From contig DCHE01000046.1 of the NCBI GenBank assembly GCA_002314775.1, positions 1 to 27,955 of the forward strand: 27,955 bases of DNA. The letters run 5' to 3'. Shown one piece after another: positions 17,101 through 23,960 of this stretch. The translations under genes and the position numbers were made by a program. The number at the start of each line of letters is the position of its first letter. Position 1 is the stretch's first letter. The notes under the pieces are model-generated. The model was not told the DNA's origin. It saw only the letters and a list, made by a program, of their open reading frames with translations, and searched no databases. This DNA is from Lachnospiraceae bacterium UBA1760. GTDB lineage: Bacteria; Bacillota; Clostridia; Lachnospirales; Lachnospiraceae.

Positions 17101-17271
17101 AGACCATACAGAGATGCCCTTAGCTTTGAGTATATAATTGGCGAGCTTGAAAGGTGCAAGGGCACCCAGTTCGAGCCAGAGATAGTTGATGTAATGATCG
17201 AGATGATCAAGGAAAAGATAGCGGATAACGAGAAGCTAAAGCAAAGAAAAAGCGGAGATAAAGAGGATTGA
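14155..17271 (+). CDS. HTCS-like sensor: beta-propellers, Y_Y_Y domain, TM helix and HD-GYP phosphodiesterase
   Basis: The start at ATG 14155 is chosen for its AGAGGA site and because the ATG at 14071 lies upstream of the -10 box; this gives 1038 residues. A signal peptide (about 1-37) is followed by some 14 two-component-regulator propeller repeats (GFIWIGS, GNLWIGT, GNIWFGT, GNIWIST and others, about 80-690), enough for two seven-bladed propellers. A Y_Y_Y-like Ig domain (about 720-785) and one TM helix (about 801-820) come next. The cytoplasmic HD-GYP domain (about 845-1025) has HDIGKIGIPD (His892, Asp893) and HHEKIDGTGYP (945-955). Metal ligands look complete, so c-di-GMP hydrolysis is predicted. 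Bacteroidetes HTCS proteins have this outer part but end in a kinase and AraC regulator. A carbohydrate ligand is inferred from the outer part and the GH16 neighbour. The stop codon overlaps the next start. Confidence 0.9.
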   Translation: MRKNRKSIIKSFIGASLAVLLGISSALACPKSVDAESIEVVNEKVQREPAAEGELAVSDSIDADAKYEILSDQIIKLYDNTNGLSSNEANVVYQTEDGFIWIGSYTGLTRFDGTEFINFSLNDSKLPMSGIRSLYQDRSGNLWIGTNDSGMYVYDKEEFREIKDDENNSLPSIRTICEDKDGSILAGTASGIFAYESGAESFTKKHLGYLDTQTIYTLDLDENGALWGIDSSNSVFAIKDGKTLINLSKGDYVSEDYYTLYVDKNEIYIGTIDRTIIAVTMKDDKYTRDSFDYEIINTGELNTISSISKTKDGNIWFGTSNGTAWFGSDYVVHTDDEMLKCQAVVDIFEDYEGSLWLSSSKLGVYKIMDGVMTHVANESSNLNESVNAIIKSGELFYIATDTGLAVCNADMEPYESELVDVFKSLRIRDVMSDKYGNIWISTYSEKGLGYYDVRTGSLKFYTDEDGMLSNWIRKTYQLSNGDVAVLTSYGVNIISNGKITKSYGINEGLTTPLALCMIEDEDGSLLVGTDGGGVFRIKDKMVSHVADNGFDAFDVVLRLYDDKEQGGIWISSGNSLYFYDRATSLMKEITVIPLGVGSVMDVYTQNGITYVVKSNGVYITSAYALRDNSTEDMVFYGQESGLTGNMNANAWNYYSEEVIYFCTSMGICGIDGSGEISDRIPAKIAVDSIKIQTNSKDEYCSYEDIISGKVIELPSDTKRLTIDFACLSYTGSDCEIHYQLEGFDEEQNLIDAAVYSATYTNLAGGEYTFNFTAYTHYNVSCENPITIKFVKKYKLIERWWIHLILFIASLALIGTITIIYTKRRTKKALAEQARYKNITDQSLQTIANTVDAKDKYTNGHSIRVATYSREIAKRLGLSEKEQEEIYFTGLLHDIGKIGIPDAILNKKGKLTDEEFAVMKSHTTIGSNILKDLEILPEIGDGARWHHEKIDGTGYPDGLVGDKIPYRARIICVADSYDAMSTNRPYRDALSFEYIIGELERCKGTQFEPEIVDVMIEMIKEKIADNEKLKQRKSGDKED

Positions 17272-18563
17272 TGGATAAAAAGGAACAGGTTGAGAAGTAT
17301 GCAGGAGAGCTGCTTAAGCTTGCAAGAGATACAATCACTGTCAGATTCAGGTTCTTTGACAATGCACTGGCTAAGATAAAAACTGAGTTTAAACATGGAT
17401 TATTTGGAGCAGCCTCTGTTAAGGATGTGCTTTATATCGACCCTGCCTTCCTGCTCAGAGAGTATATGGAGGAGCCCAATATCGCAGTAAGAATATATAT
17501 GCATATCATGCTTCACTATGTATTTTTACATCAGTATCAGTATGACAAGCTTAATGCCGAGTTCTGGAACCTTGCCAGCGATATTGCAGTCGAGAATATT
17601 ATTCTCGAGATGGAATTTCAGTCATCAGCCCTAAAGAGGGATGGTGTTGAGAGGGATAAGATAGCAATTCTTAAAAAGCGAGTTCCGAGTCTCACTGCGG
17701 ATAAGATATATAGAGAATTTATGGTAAATGATCTCTCAAATGACACTAAAAACGAGTATAAAAAGCTGTTTTCAGTGGATATTCATGAGGGGTGGCATAC
17801 TGCTGAGAAGAAAACTAATGAGATGGTAATATCGGAGGAGGACTGGAAGAAGATTTCAAGGCGAATCAAGGCGGATCTAAAAACCTTCTCAAGGAATAAA
17901 ACTGCCTCGGAGAGTTTGGAGAAAAATATCGACAGGGCAATAAGAGAAAGATATAACTATCGACAGATTTTGGAGAGATTTATGGTTCTCGGAGAGGAGA
18001 TTACCGTTAACGAGGACGAGTTTGATTACATTTATTACACCTACGGACTATCAGAGTATGGCAATATGCCCCTTATTGAGCCTCTTGAATACAAGGAGGA
18101 CAAGAAGGTTAAGGAATTTGTTATCGCTATTGATACCTCAGCCTCCTGCAGAGGAGAGGTTGTCAAGGCCTTTGTGAGAAAGACCTATGAGATTCTTAAG
18201 AATAATGAGAATTTCTTCAGAAAGGTCAATGTCCATATTGTTCAGTGTGATAATGAGGTTAGGTCCGACATAAAGATTGAGTCGGAGGAGGACTTCAGGG
18301 ATTTTATTGATAATGGAAAGATTATCGGAATGGGTTCAACAGACTTCAGACCGGTGTTTGACTATGTTGAAAAATTAGAAGAGGCGGGAGAATTTGAGAA
18401 TCTTCAGGGACTCATCTATTTTACAGATGGTTATGGCATATACCCTTCAAATATGCCAAAATTTGAGACCATATTTGCATTTTTAAATGAAGATGAAACT
18501 AGAATGCCTGTGCCTGGATGGGCGATAAAGGTAATTATGGAGGATGAGCTTAATGAATATTAA
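17271..18563 (+). CDS. VWA-like protein with degenerate metallopeptidase-like N-domain (DUF2201 type)
   Basis: This 430-residue protein has two parts. The N-terminal domain (about 1-130) resembles the putative metallopeptidase domain of DUF2201 proteins, but the HExxH site reads HIMLH (78-82), followed by His87 and WNLASDIAVE. The catalytic Glu is missing, so it may bind metal without cutting. The C-terminal VWA-like domain (about 280-425) has a full MIDAS: DTSAS (Asp288, Ser290, Ser292), GSTDF and FTDGYG. A helical, charged linker joins them. Proteins of this kind work with MoxR-type AAA+ ATPases, and such a gene follows with an 11-bp overlap. The ATG at 17271 overlaps the upstream stop (TGATG), with AAAGAGG just before; a TTG at 17268 is the alternative start. 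The cytoplasmic partner or target is unknown. Confidence 0.85.
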   Translation: MDKKEQVEKYAGELLKLARDTITVRFRFFDNALAKIKTEFKHGLFGAASVKDVLYIDPAFLLREYMEEPNIAVRIYMHIMLHYVFLHQYQYDKLNAEFWNLASDIAVENIILEMEFQSSALKRDGVERDKIAILKKRVPSLTADKIYREFMVNDLSNDTKNEYKKLFSVDIHEGWHTAEKKTNEMVISEEDWKKISRRIKADLKTFSRNKTASESLEKNIDRAIRERYNYRQILERFMVLGEEITVNEDEFDYIYYTYGLSEYGNMPLIEPLEYKEDKKVKEFVIAIDTSASCRGEVVKAFVRKTYEILKNNENFFRKVNVHIVQCDNEVRSDIKIESEEDFRDFIDNGKIIGMGSTDFRPVFDYVEKLEEAGEFENLQGLIYFTDGYGIYPSNMPKFETIFAFLNEDETRMPVPGWAIKVIMEDELNEY

Positions 18564-20061
18564 GAGAGCAAAAGAGGACATCAAAAATTCTATAAAGATA
18601 TATCTTAAAAAGGATGAGTTTGGGGATTACAGAATTCCTGTTGTGAGACAGAGGCCTGCATTTCTTATAGGTGCTCCTGGTATTGGAAAGACCGCGATTA
18701 TGGAGCAGATTGCTGAGGAGCTGGGGATTGCACTTGTGTCATATTCCATGACTCATCACACCAGACAGTCCGCACTTGGACTTCCATTTATTCAGCATAA
18801 AACCTATGGAGATATGGAATATGATGTGTCTGAGTACACTATGAGCGAGATTATTTCCTCTGTGTATGAGACTATGGAAAAAAGCGGAGCCAAGGAAGGA
18901 ATTCTCTTCTTGGATGAGATTAACTGCGTGTCTGAGACACTTGCGCCTTCTATGCTTCAGTTCCTTCAGTATAAAACCTTTGGAAGACACAAGGTTCCAG
19001 AGGGCTGGGTCATAGTTACTGCCGGCAATCCACCTATGTACAACAAATCAGTAAGAGAGTTTGACACAGTTACCTTAGACCGACTTAAGGTTATTCCAGT
19101 TGAGGCAGATTATAATATCTGGAAGGAATATGCAGTAGAGCGAAATCTTAATCCGGCAATCCTCGGATTTCTTGAAATCAGGAAGGATTTCTTCTACCAT
19201 ATTGAGACAACAGGAAAAGGAAGAAGTTTCGTTACAGCCAGAGGCTGGGAGGACCTTTCGACCATCATCACTCTTTATGAGGAGGAGGGCCTTAAGGTTG
19301 ATGAGGAGCTTATAGGTGAATATCTTAGAAATGATACCGTAGTTAAGGAGTTTGCAGCCTACTACGATTTGTACCAGAAATATAAAAATGATTATCGTGT
19401 TGAGGAGATTCTTAAGGGTAACATCAGTGAGAACGCAATTGAGAAGGCGAAGGCTGCTGAGTTTGATGAGAGACTGTCTCTTCTTGCCATGCTTCTTGAC
19501 AAGGTAAGAACGAGCATGAAGGAGATTGTTATCCAATCAGATTATCTCACGCTTCTTATGCCTGGTCTTAAGGCACTTAAGGAGATCACTGATATAGAAA
19601 CCTTCAAGGAAAGACTTACTCTTCTTTTAGAGGCGAAGGAAAAGGAATTAAAGCAAAAGGAAGGCTACGGAGCACTCTCAAAGGTTGAGAGCTTTAAGAT
19701 GAAAAAGGTCATCAAATTCCTGAGTGAGTCAAGGAAGAAGACTAATAATTCAAGCACTGCAGAGGAAGCATTTTCCCAAGTTAAGGAGGCCTTTGACGGA
19801 GAAGTTAATTCCATGAAGGCGAATGTTACAGAGACTAAGAGTGCACTCACAAATCTCTTCAGCTTTTCTGAGCGTGCCTTTACAGAGGGCAATGAGATGC
19901 TTGTGCTTGTTACAGAGCTCACTGTCAATAAGTACAGCTCAAGATACATAGCAAGCTTTGGCTGTGAGGAATATCATAAGTACAATAAGCTTCTTATGAT
20001 TTCTGAAAGACAGTCAGATATGAAGGAGAATATCAAAAAGCTTGATATTCTGCTTAACTAA
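18553..20061 (+). CDS. MoxR-type AAA+ ATPase
   Basis: The protein (502 residues) starts at ATG 18553, 9 nt after GGAGG (18539-18543); the in-frame ATG at 18544 directly abuts that site and is less likely. Walker A is GAPGIGKT (about 40-47), Walker B is ILFLDEIN, and a sensor-1 segment reads VTAGNPP. The pattern DTVTLDRLKVI supports the MoxR-like branch. The C-terminal 200 residues are mostly charged helices, probably coiled coil. MoxR ATPases act as chaperone-like remodelers, often with a VWA protein that is encoded next to them. Here the VWA gene overlaps by 11 bp, so equal expression and a complex are likely. The client is not known. Confidence 0.9.
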   Translation: MNIKRAKEDIKNSIKIYLKKDEFGDYRIPVVRQRPAFLIGAPGIGKTAIMEQIAEELGIALVSYSMTHHTRQSALGLPFIQHKTYGDMEYDVSEYTMSEIISSVYETMEKSGAKEGILFLDEINCVSETLAPSMLQFLQYKTFGRHKVPEGWVIVTAGNPPMYNKSVREFDTVTLDRLKVIPVEADYNIWKEYAVERNLNPAILGFLEIRKDFFYHIETTGKGRSFVTARGWEDLSTIITLYEEEGLKVDEELIGEYLRNDTVVKEFAAYYDLYQKYKNDYRVEEILKGNISENAIEKAKAAEFDERLSLLAMLLDKVRTSMKEIVIQSDYLTLLMPGLKALKEITDIETFKERLTLLLEAKEKELKQKEGYGALSKVESFKMKKVIKFLSESRKKTNNSSTAEEAFSQVKEAFDGEVNSMKANVTETKSALTNLFSFSERAFTEGNEMLVLVTELTVNKYSSRYIASFGCEEYHKYNKLLMISERQSDMKENIKKLDILLN

Positions 20062-20122
20062 TTATAGAAGATAAGGTCAAAGGCATAGTATAAAAGCTTT
20101 ATGACCTTGTGTGGAGTAGAGG

Positions 20123-21070
20123 ATGGGTAATTCGTACAGTCTTAGGACAGGCAATTCAATTATATATTATGATAAGCATGAAGATGAGCTCGGGATAACT
20201 GCAGTCAAGCTCGATGGAAGTATCCTTGAGATTCCGGCATATATTGATGGGATTCCGGTTACAGTTATTGAGAAGAAAGCATTTCTTGGTCTGAACCATA
20301 TGGTAAAATGCATCCTTCCAGAGACGATAAGGCTTATTCAAAGCTTTGCCTTTGGACAGTGCGGGCAGCTATTAAAGGTTGTTATTAAGAGAAATGCTCC
20401 AGAGGACATAACTGGTTCGTGTGGAGTCGAGGAGCTTACAAGAGGAAGCAGTAGTCTTACCTTTGAACAGGGAGCCTTTGTTTCCTGCAGAAGACTAAGA
20501 CATATCTGCATCGGAAGAGATGAGGAAAGTCAGGTTGCCGCGCTTCTTGGCGCGATTCCGTATAAGCTCGAGGCTGAGTACTTGCTTATGGACAGCTACA
20601 TCGGAAGCAATGACTGGTTTAACAAATGGGACCAGAAGCTTCTAAGCTATCTTGCTGAGGATAACGAGGAGGGGTATATTAATCTGGTTTTATGCGGTGA
20701 GGAGGACATAAAGAAGAGTCCTTCGGGCTTTGCGTCTGAGAAAAAGAGAAAGAAGGCAGCCCTATGCTTCCTTAGGCTTATGAATCCGGATAATATTACC
20801 GATACAGCAAGGTCAAAATACGAGAGATACATCCTTAAGCACATTAAGGGCAGCAAGTCAGAGGAGGCCTGGGATGCTCTGAGGCTTGATTTTGTGGAGG
20901 ATATGGACTACTTTAAATTCTTTGCAGAGCTTGGTGGAATCAACAAGGATAATATTGATGGGATGCTGAAGGATTTAGGAGAAGATAATGCTGAGGCCAA
21001 GGCATTTCTTATGAGATACAAGAACGAGAATTTCGGTGAAAATGATATTTTTGATGCATTTAGCCTGTAA
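20123..21070 (+). CDS. Leucine-rich-repeat (BspA/LRR_5-like) protein
   Basis: This 315-residue protein has no signal peptide or TM segment, so it is probably cytoplasmic. Its N-terminal half (about 20-165) holds BspA-type repeats: ILEIPAYIDGIPVTVIEKKAFLG, IRLIQSFAFGQC and LTFEQGAFVSCRRLRHICIG parts can be recognised. The C-terminal half (about 190-315) is helical and highly charged, with no family I can name. It lies 61 bp after the MoxR gene with no terminator or promoter between, apart from a short inverted repeat (AAGGTCA/TGACCTT at 20073-20079 and 20102-20108). GGAG precedes the ATG. A role as adaptor or client-binding partner of the MoxR/VWA pair is suggested only by gene order. Confidence 0.8.
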   Translation: MGNSYSLRTGNSIIYYDKHEDELGITAVKLDGSILEIPAYIDGIPVTVIEKKAFLGLNHMVKCILPETIRLIQSFAFGQCGQLLKVVIKRNAPEDITGSCGVEELTRGSSSLTFEQGAFVSCRRLRHICIGRDEESQVAALLGAIPYKLEAEYLLMDSYIGSNDWFNKWDQKLLSYLAEDNEEGYINLVLCGEEDIKKSPSGFASEKKRKKAALCFLRLMNPDNITDTARSKYERYILKHIKGSKSEEAWDALRLDFVEDMDYFKFFAELGGINKDNIDGMLKDLGEDNAEAKAFLMRYKNENFGENDIFDAFSL

Positions 21071-21104
21071 ATGGTAAAAGAAATAGTAAAAGAAATGGTA
21101 AAAA
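21069..21104 (+). repeat. Three tandem 12-bp repeats, AAATRGTAAAAR
   Basis: Copies at 21069-21080, 21081-21092 and 21093-21104 begin within the stop codon of the LRR gene and end about 35 bp before the next -10 box. They could be an operator for the lipid operon or simple slippage in AT-rich DNA. Confidence 0.55.
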
Positions 21105-21139
21105 AGTATTATTTCTGCTTTAAAAATCCCTGTTTTTAG

Positions 21140-21145
21140 TATAAT
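21140..21145 (+). promoter_or_regulatory. Probable -10 box of the phospholipid operon
   Basis: A consensus TATAAT lies 93 bp before the flippase-like gene. The -35 position holds only a poor match (GCTTTA at 17 bp), so promoter strength is uncertain. The LRR gene has no visible terminator, so read-through is possible as well. Confidence 0.5.
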
Positions 21146-21238
21146 ATAAGTTCGGGAATTAATGTTAATCTGGATATCACCCTGGATATTCGGAGGATAA
21201 AGACACAGTAGCTGTGGGAAAAAGTAAAGGTATGAACA

Positions 21239-22279
21239 ATGAGTAAAAAAAAGGCATTTATTAATGCCCTTATTCTGGTAATTGTCTTTACTCTGACAAT
21301 GATATATGTTTTTAAGGATCAGAATTTTTCGGAAATTGCTGGATACCTTAAAAATGCTGATCCATTATTCTGGATTCTAGGCGTTCTGTGCGTTGTCATA
21401 TTTATTATGAGTGAATCCATAATAATTTATTATCTTTTATATACTGCAAAGCAAAAGGCAAATATCGGACACTGTTTTTTGTATTCATTTATAGGTTTTT
21501 TCTTTAGCTGTGTAACTCCATCTGCATCGGGTGGTCAGCCTGCGCAGGTTGTTTACATGAAAAAGGATAAGCTTCCAATAAGTGTATCCACAGTGGTTCT
21601 TATGATTGTTACAGTTACCTACAAGGCAGTAATTGTGGTGATTGGAACCCTGGCTTTGTTATTTGCTTCAGATGAGCTGAGAGAAATCATTGACCCTGTA
21701 AAGGGGTGGATAATATTAGGTATGATACTTAATGTCACAACGATTGTTGCTATGCTCATACTGATATTCAAGCCATCTATGGTTGAAAGACTGGTAAAGT
21801 TTATAATTAGGATAATGGACAGGCTTAAGCTTGTTAAGAGGAAGGAACAGTTTCTCAAAAAGGTTGAGAACTCTCTAAACCAGTATCAGGGTGTTTCAGC
21901 GTATTTCAAGACGCATAAATTAGTAATCTGGAATGTATTTTTAATGACATTTGTTCAGAGAATAATACTATTCTCTGTAACACATCTTGTGTTTTGTTCA
22001 TTTGGATTTCCAGCAAATTATTTTATACGAACAATCACAATTCAGGCGCTTATATCGCTCTCGGTTGAGATGCTGCCAGTTCCAGGAGGAATGGGAGCTG
22101 CAGAGGGTATGTTCCTCAAGGTGTTTAAATTTGGTGATCTTACGGTTCCTGCAATGATTGTATCAAGAGGAATCAGTTATTATACACAGCTTATTATTAG
22201 TGCGATTATGATGGTCGTTGCACATTTTGTCATTGGTCGCAAGAAGGATGAAATAGATAGTGAGGTTGATTATTTATGA
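21239..22279 (+). CDS. Flippase-like membrane protein (LPG synthase TM domain, UPF0104 family)
   Basis: This 346-residue protein matches the membrane part of lysylphosphatidylglycerol synthases (MprF family) and related flippase-like proteins. About eight hydrophobic segments are visible, together with the conserved SASGGQPAQVVYM (about residues 97-109) and LPVPGGMGAAEGMF (about 281-294). The soluble aminoacyl-transferase domain of MprF is missing, so it probably moves or presents a lipid rather than modifying one. AAAGG lies 8 nt before the ATG. Its last four bases overlap the start of pssA (ATGA), which implies translational coupling to phosphatidylserine synthesis. A role in moving phosphatidylserine, phosphatidylethanolamine or a lipid-linked sugar is inferred. 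Confidence 0.88.
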   Translation: MSKKKAFINALILVIVFTLTMIYVFKDQNFSEIAGYLKNADPLFWILGVLCVVIFIMSESIIIYYLLYTAKQKANIGHCFLYSFIGFFFSCVTPSASGGQPAQVVYMKKDKLPISVSTVVLMIVTVTYKAVIVVIGTLALLFASDELREIIDPVKGWIILGMILNVTTIVAMLILIFKPSMVERLVKFIIRIMDRLKLVKRKEQFLKKVENSLNQYQGVSAYFKTHKLVIWNVFLMTFVQRIILFSVTHLVFCSFGFPANYFIRTITIQALISLSVEMLPVPGGMGAAEGMFLKVFKFGDLTVPAMIVSRGISYYTQLIISAIMMVVAHFVIGRKKDEIDSEVDYL

Positions 22280-22992
22280 TAGGTTTTTATGATTATACAG
22301 TTGTGCTTACTTATTTCGGGCTTATGTCCTCTGTGTTTGGTATGACACAGGCGATTGAGGGCAGATTTAAGACGGCTATATTTTGTCTTGCACTTTCGGG
22401 ACTTTGCGATCTTTTCGATGGAAAGGTTGCAAGAAGTAAGAAGGATAGAACTGAGGAAGGTAAGGACTTTGGTATTCAGATTGATTCACTTTGTGACCTT
22501 GTCTGCTTCGGAATCTTTCCGGGAATGATATGTTATCTTCTCGGTGTAAGAGGAACACTTGGTGTTATTGTCATTTGCTACTACTGTATGTGCGGAGTTA
22601 TAAGACTTGCATATTTCAATGTTCTTGAGATAAGCAGACAGAAGGAAGAAGGAGGAGCCAACAAATATTATCATGGACTTCCAATAACCACATCAGCTAT
22701 CCTGCTTCCACTTTGCTTCATGACGAACTTCATTCTTCCAGACAGTGTGTTTAGAATGGTTCTTCTTGTATTCCTTTTTGTTGTGGGAACACTTTTTATT
22801 GTTGACATTAAGATTAAGAAGCCATCTAATAAATTTAATATAATTCAGATTGTTGTTGGCGCGATAGCAGTTATCATCATTATCGTATTCTCAAGGTATA
22901 AGGTTGGTAAATCGAAGGGACCAGAACCAAGCCTTGTTGATGATATTGGAATTGAGAGTACAACAGAAACTCCAGTAACAACGGCGGAATAA
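22276..22992 (+). CDS. pssA: CDP-diacylglycerol-serine O-phosphatidyltransferase
   Basis: This 238-residue integral membrane enzyme of the CDP-alcohol phosphatidyltransferase family would make phosphatidylserine from CDP-diacylglycerol and L-serine. The catalytic motif is present: Asp45, Asp48-Gly49, Ala52-Arg53, Gly66, Asp70 and Asp74. The distance from Arg53 to Gly66 is 12 residues instead of the usual 8. Four to six further hydrophobic segments follow, and the last 35 residues are polar and Thr/Glu-rich. Serine as the acceptor is inferred from the psd gene just downstream. The start overlaps the flippase-like gene by 4 bp, with GAGG about 10 nt before it. Confidence 0.9.
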   Translation: MIGFYDYTVVLTYFGLMSSVFGMTQAIEGRFKTAIFCLALSGLCDLFDGKVARSKKDRTEEGKDFGIQIDSLCDLVCFGIFPGMICYLLGVRGTLGVIVICYYCMCGVIRLAYFNVLEISRQKEEGGANKYYHGLPITTSAILLPLCFMTNFILPDSVFRMVLLVFLFVVGTLFIVDIKIKKPSNKFNIIQIVVGAIAVIIIIVFSRYKVGKSKGPEPSLVDDIGIESTTETPVTTAE

Positions 22993-22998
22993 AAAAAC

Positions 22999-23032
22999 AG
23001 AGGGTTTAGTATTAAGCCCTCTAACATTTTTT
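22999..23032 (+). terminator. Terminator-like hairpin between pssA and psd
   Basis: A 10-bp stem, AGAGGGTTTA (22999-23008) with TAAGCCCTCT (23013-23022, one G-U pair), closes a GTAT loop and leads to six T residues (23027-23032). No clear promoter is seen before psd, so partial read-through is likely. Confidence 0.8.
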
Positions 23033-23092
23033 ATGGGAGTAGCCTGCGACCTGGATTGCAACTTATTAAACAGGAGGGAATTAAAGTATATT

Positions 23093-23956
23093 ATGGAAAT
23101 AAAAGACAGAGAAGGAAATATAGTGCCAGGCAACGAGGGGCAGAACAAGGTTCTTGGCTTTTTGTATGGCAATAAGGTTGGCAGGGGTGCCTTATCAGTT
23201 TTGGTCAAGCCCTTTGTATCAAACCTGGGTGGAGCAGTACTAAGTACAAGGCTGTCAAGACTCCTTATCAGTCCATTTGTAAGGAAAAATGGAATCGATA
23301 TGAACGAGTATGAGCCGGTAATGTATGAATCCTACAACGATTTCTTTATGAGAAAAATCAGAAGGGGAGCCAGGGAGATTGATACAGAGAAGAGTCATCT
23401 TATCAGCCCTTCAGACAGTAAGGTTACTGTATATAAGATTGGCGATAATAGCAGATTCCTGATCAAAAATCGCTGGTATACAATGGAGTCGCTTGTGAAG
23501 AATAAAAAGGTAGCAGAGGCATATAGGGGTGGAACGATGGTAATATGCAGACTTACTGTGGATGATTATCATCACTACGCATATATAGACGATGGTTATA
23601 AGAGCAAGAATTATCACATTAGTGGCTTGTACCACACGGTGAATCCTGTTGCAAATGATCACTTCCCAATCTATGCTGAGAATCAGAGAGAGTATACAAT
23701 TCTTCATTCAGACAACTTTGGTGATGTTCTTATGATGGAGGTTGGAGCACTCATGGTTGGAAAGATTGCGAATCGCCACGGTGCTACACTCGTTAAAAGA
23801 GGCGAGGAGAAGGGACATTTCGAGTTCGGAGGCTCAACTATTATTATGTGCTTCAGAAAAAACAGAGTAAAAATAGACAAGGATATTATTGAGAATACCA
23901 AAAACGGCATCGAGACAAAGGTTAAGATGGGCGAGAAGATTGGTGAAAGACACTGA
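23093..23956 (+). CDS. psd: Phosphatidylserine decarboxylase proenzyme
   Basis: This protein (287 residues from ATG 23093) converts phosphatidylserine to phosphatidylethanolamine. It is made as a proenzyme that cleaves itself between Gly247 and Ser248 in FEFGGSTI, turning the serine into the pyruvoyl cofactor. Other family marks are ISPSDSKV, the VDDYHHYAY segment (156-164) and HTVNP. The N-terminal region contains FMRKIRRGAR, typical of the beta chain. The frame is open upstream to 23033, but MEIKDREG is the only good start. Its AGGAGGG site (23072-23078) is 14 nt away, longer than usual, which may lower translation. The gene follows pssA after a terminator-like hairpin; the methyltransferase gene begins 4 bp downstream. 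Confidence 0.92.
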   Translation: MEIKDREGNIVPGNEGQNKVLGFLYGNKVGRGALSVLVKPFVSNLGGAVLSTRLSRLLISPFVRKNGIDMNEYEPVMYESYNDFFMRKIRRGAREIDTEKSHLISPSDSKVTVYKIGDNSRFLIKNRWYTMESLVKNKKVAEAYRGGTMVICRLTVDDYHHYAYIDDGYKSKNYHISGLYHTVNPVANDHFPIYAENQREYTILHSDNFGDVLMMEVGALMVGKIANRHGATLVKRGEEKGHFEFGGSTIIMCFRKNRVKIDKDIIENTKNGIETKVKMGEKIGERH

Positions 23957-23960
23957 TTTT

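Noticed and set aside
23033..23092. Longer N-terminus for Psd starting at 23033
   Set aside because: The extra residues begin inside the pssA terminator T-run and include the AGGAGGG site; MEIKDREG is a plausible natural start.
23889..23960. Longer N-terminus for the methyltransferase overlapping psd
   Set aside because: It would overlap psd by 68 bp and adds a basic stretch with no likeness to methyltransferase N-termini.
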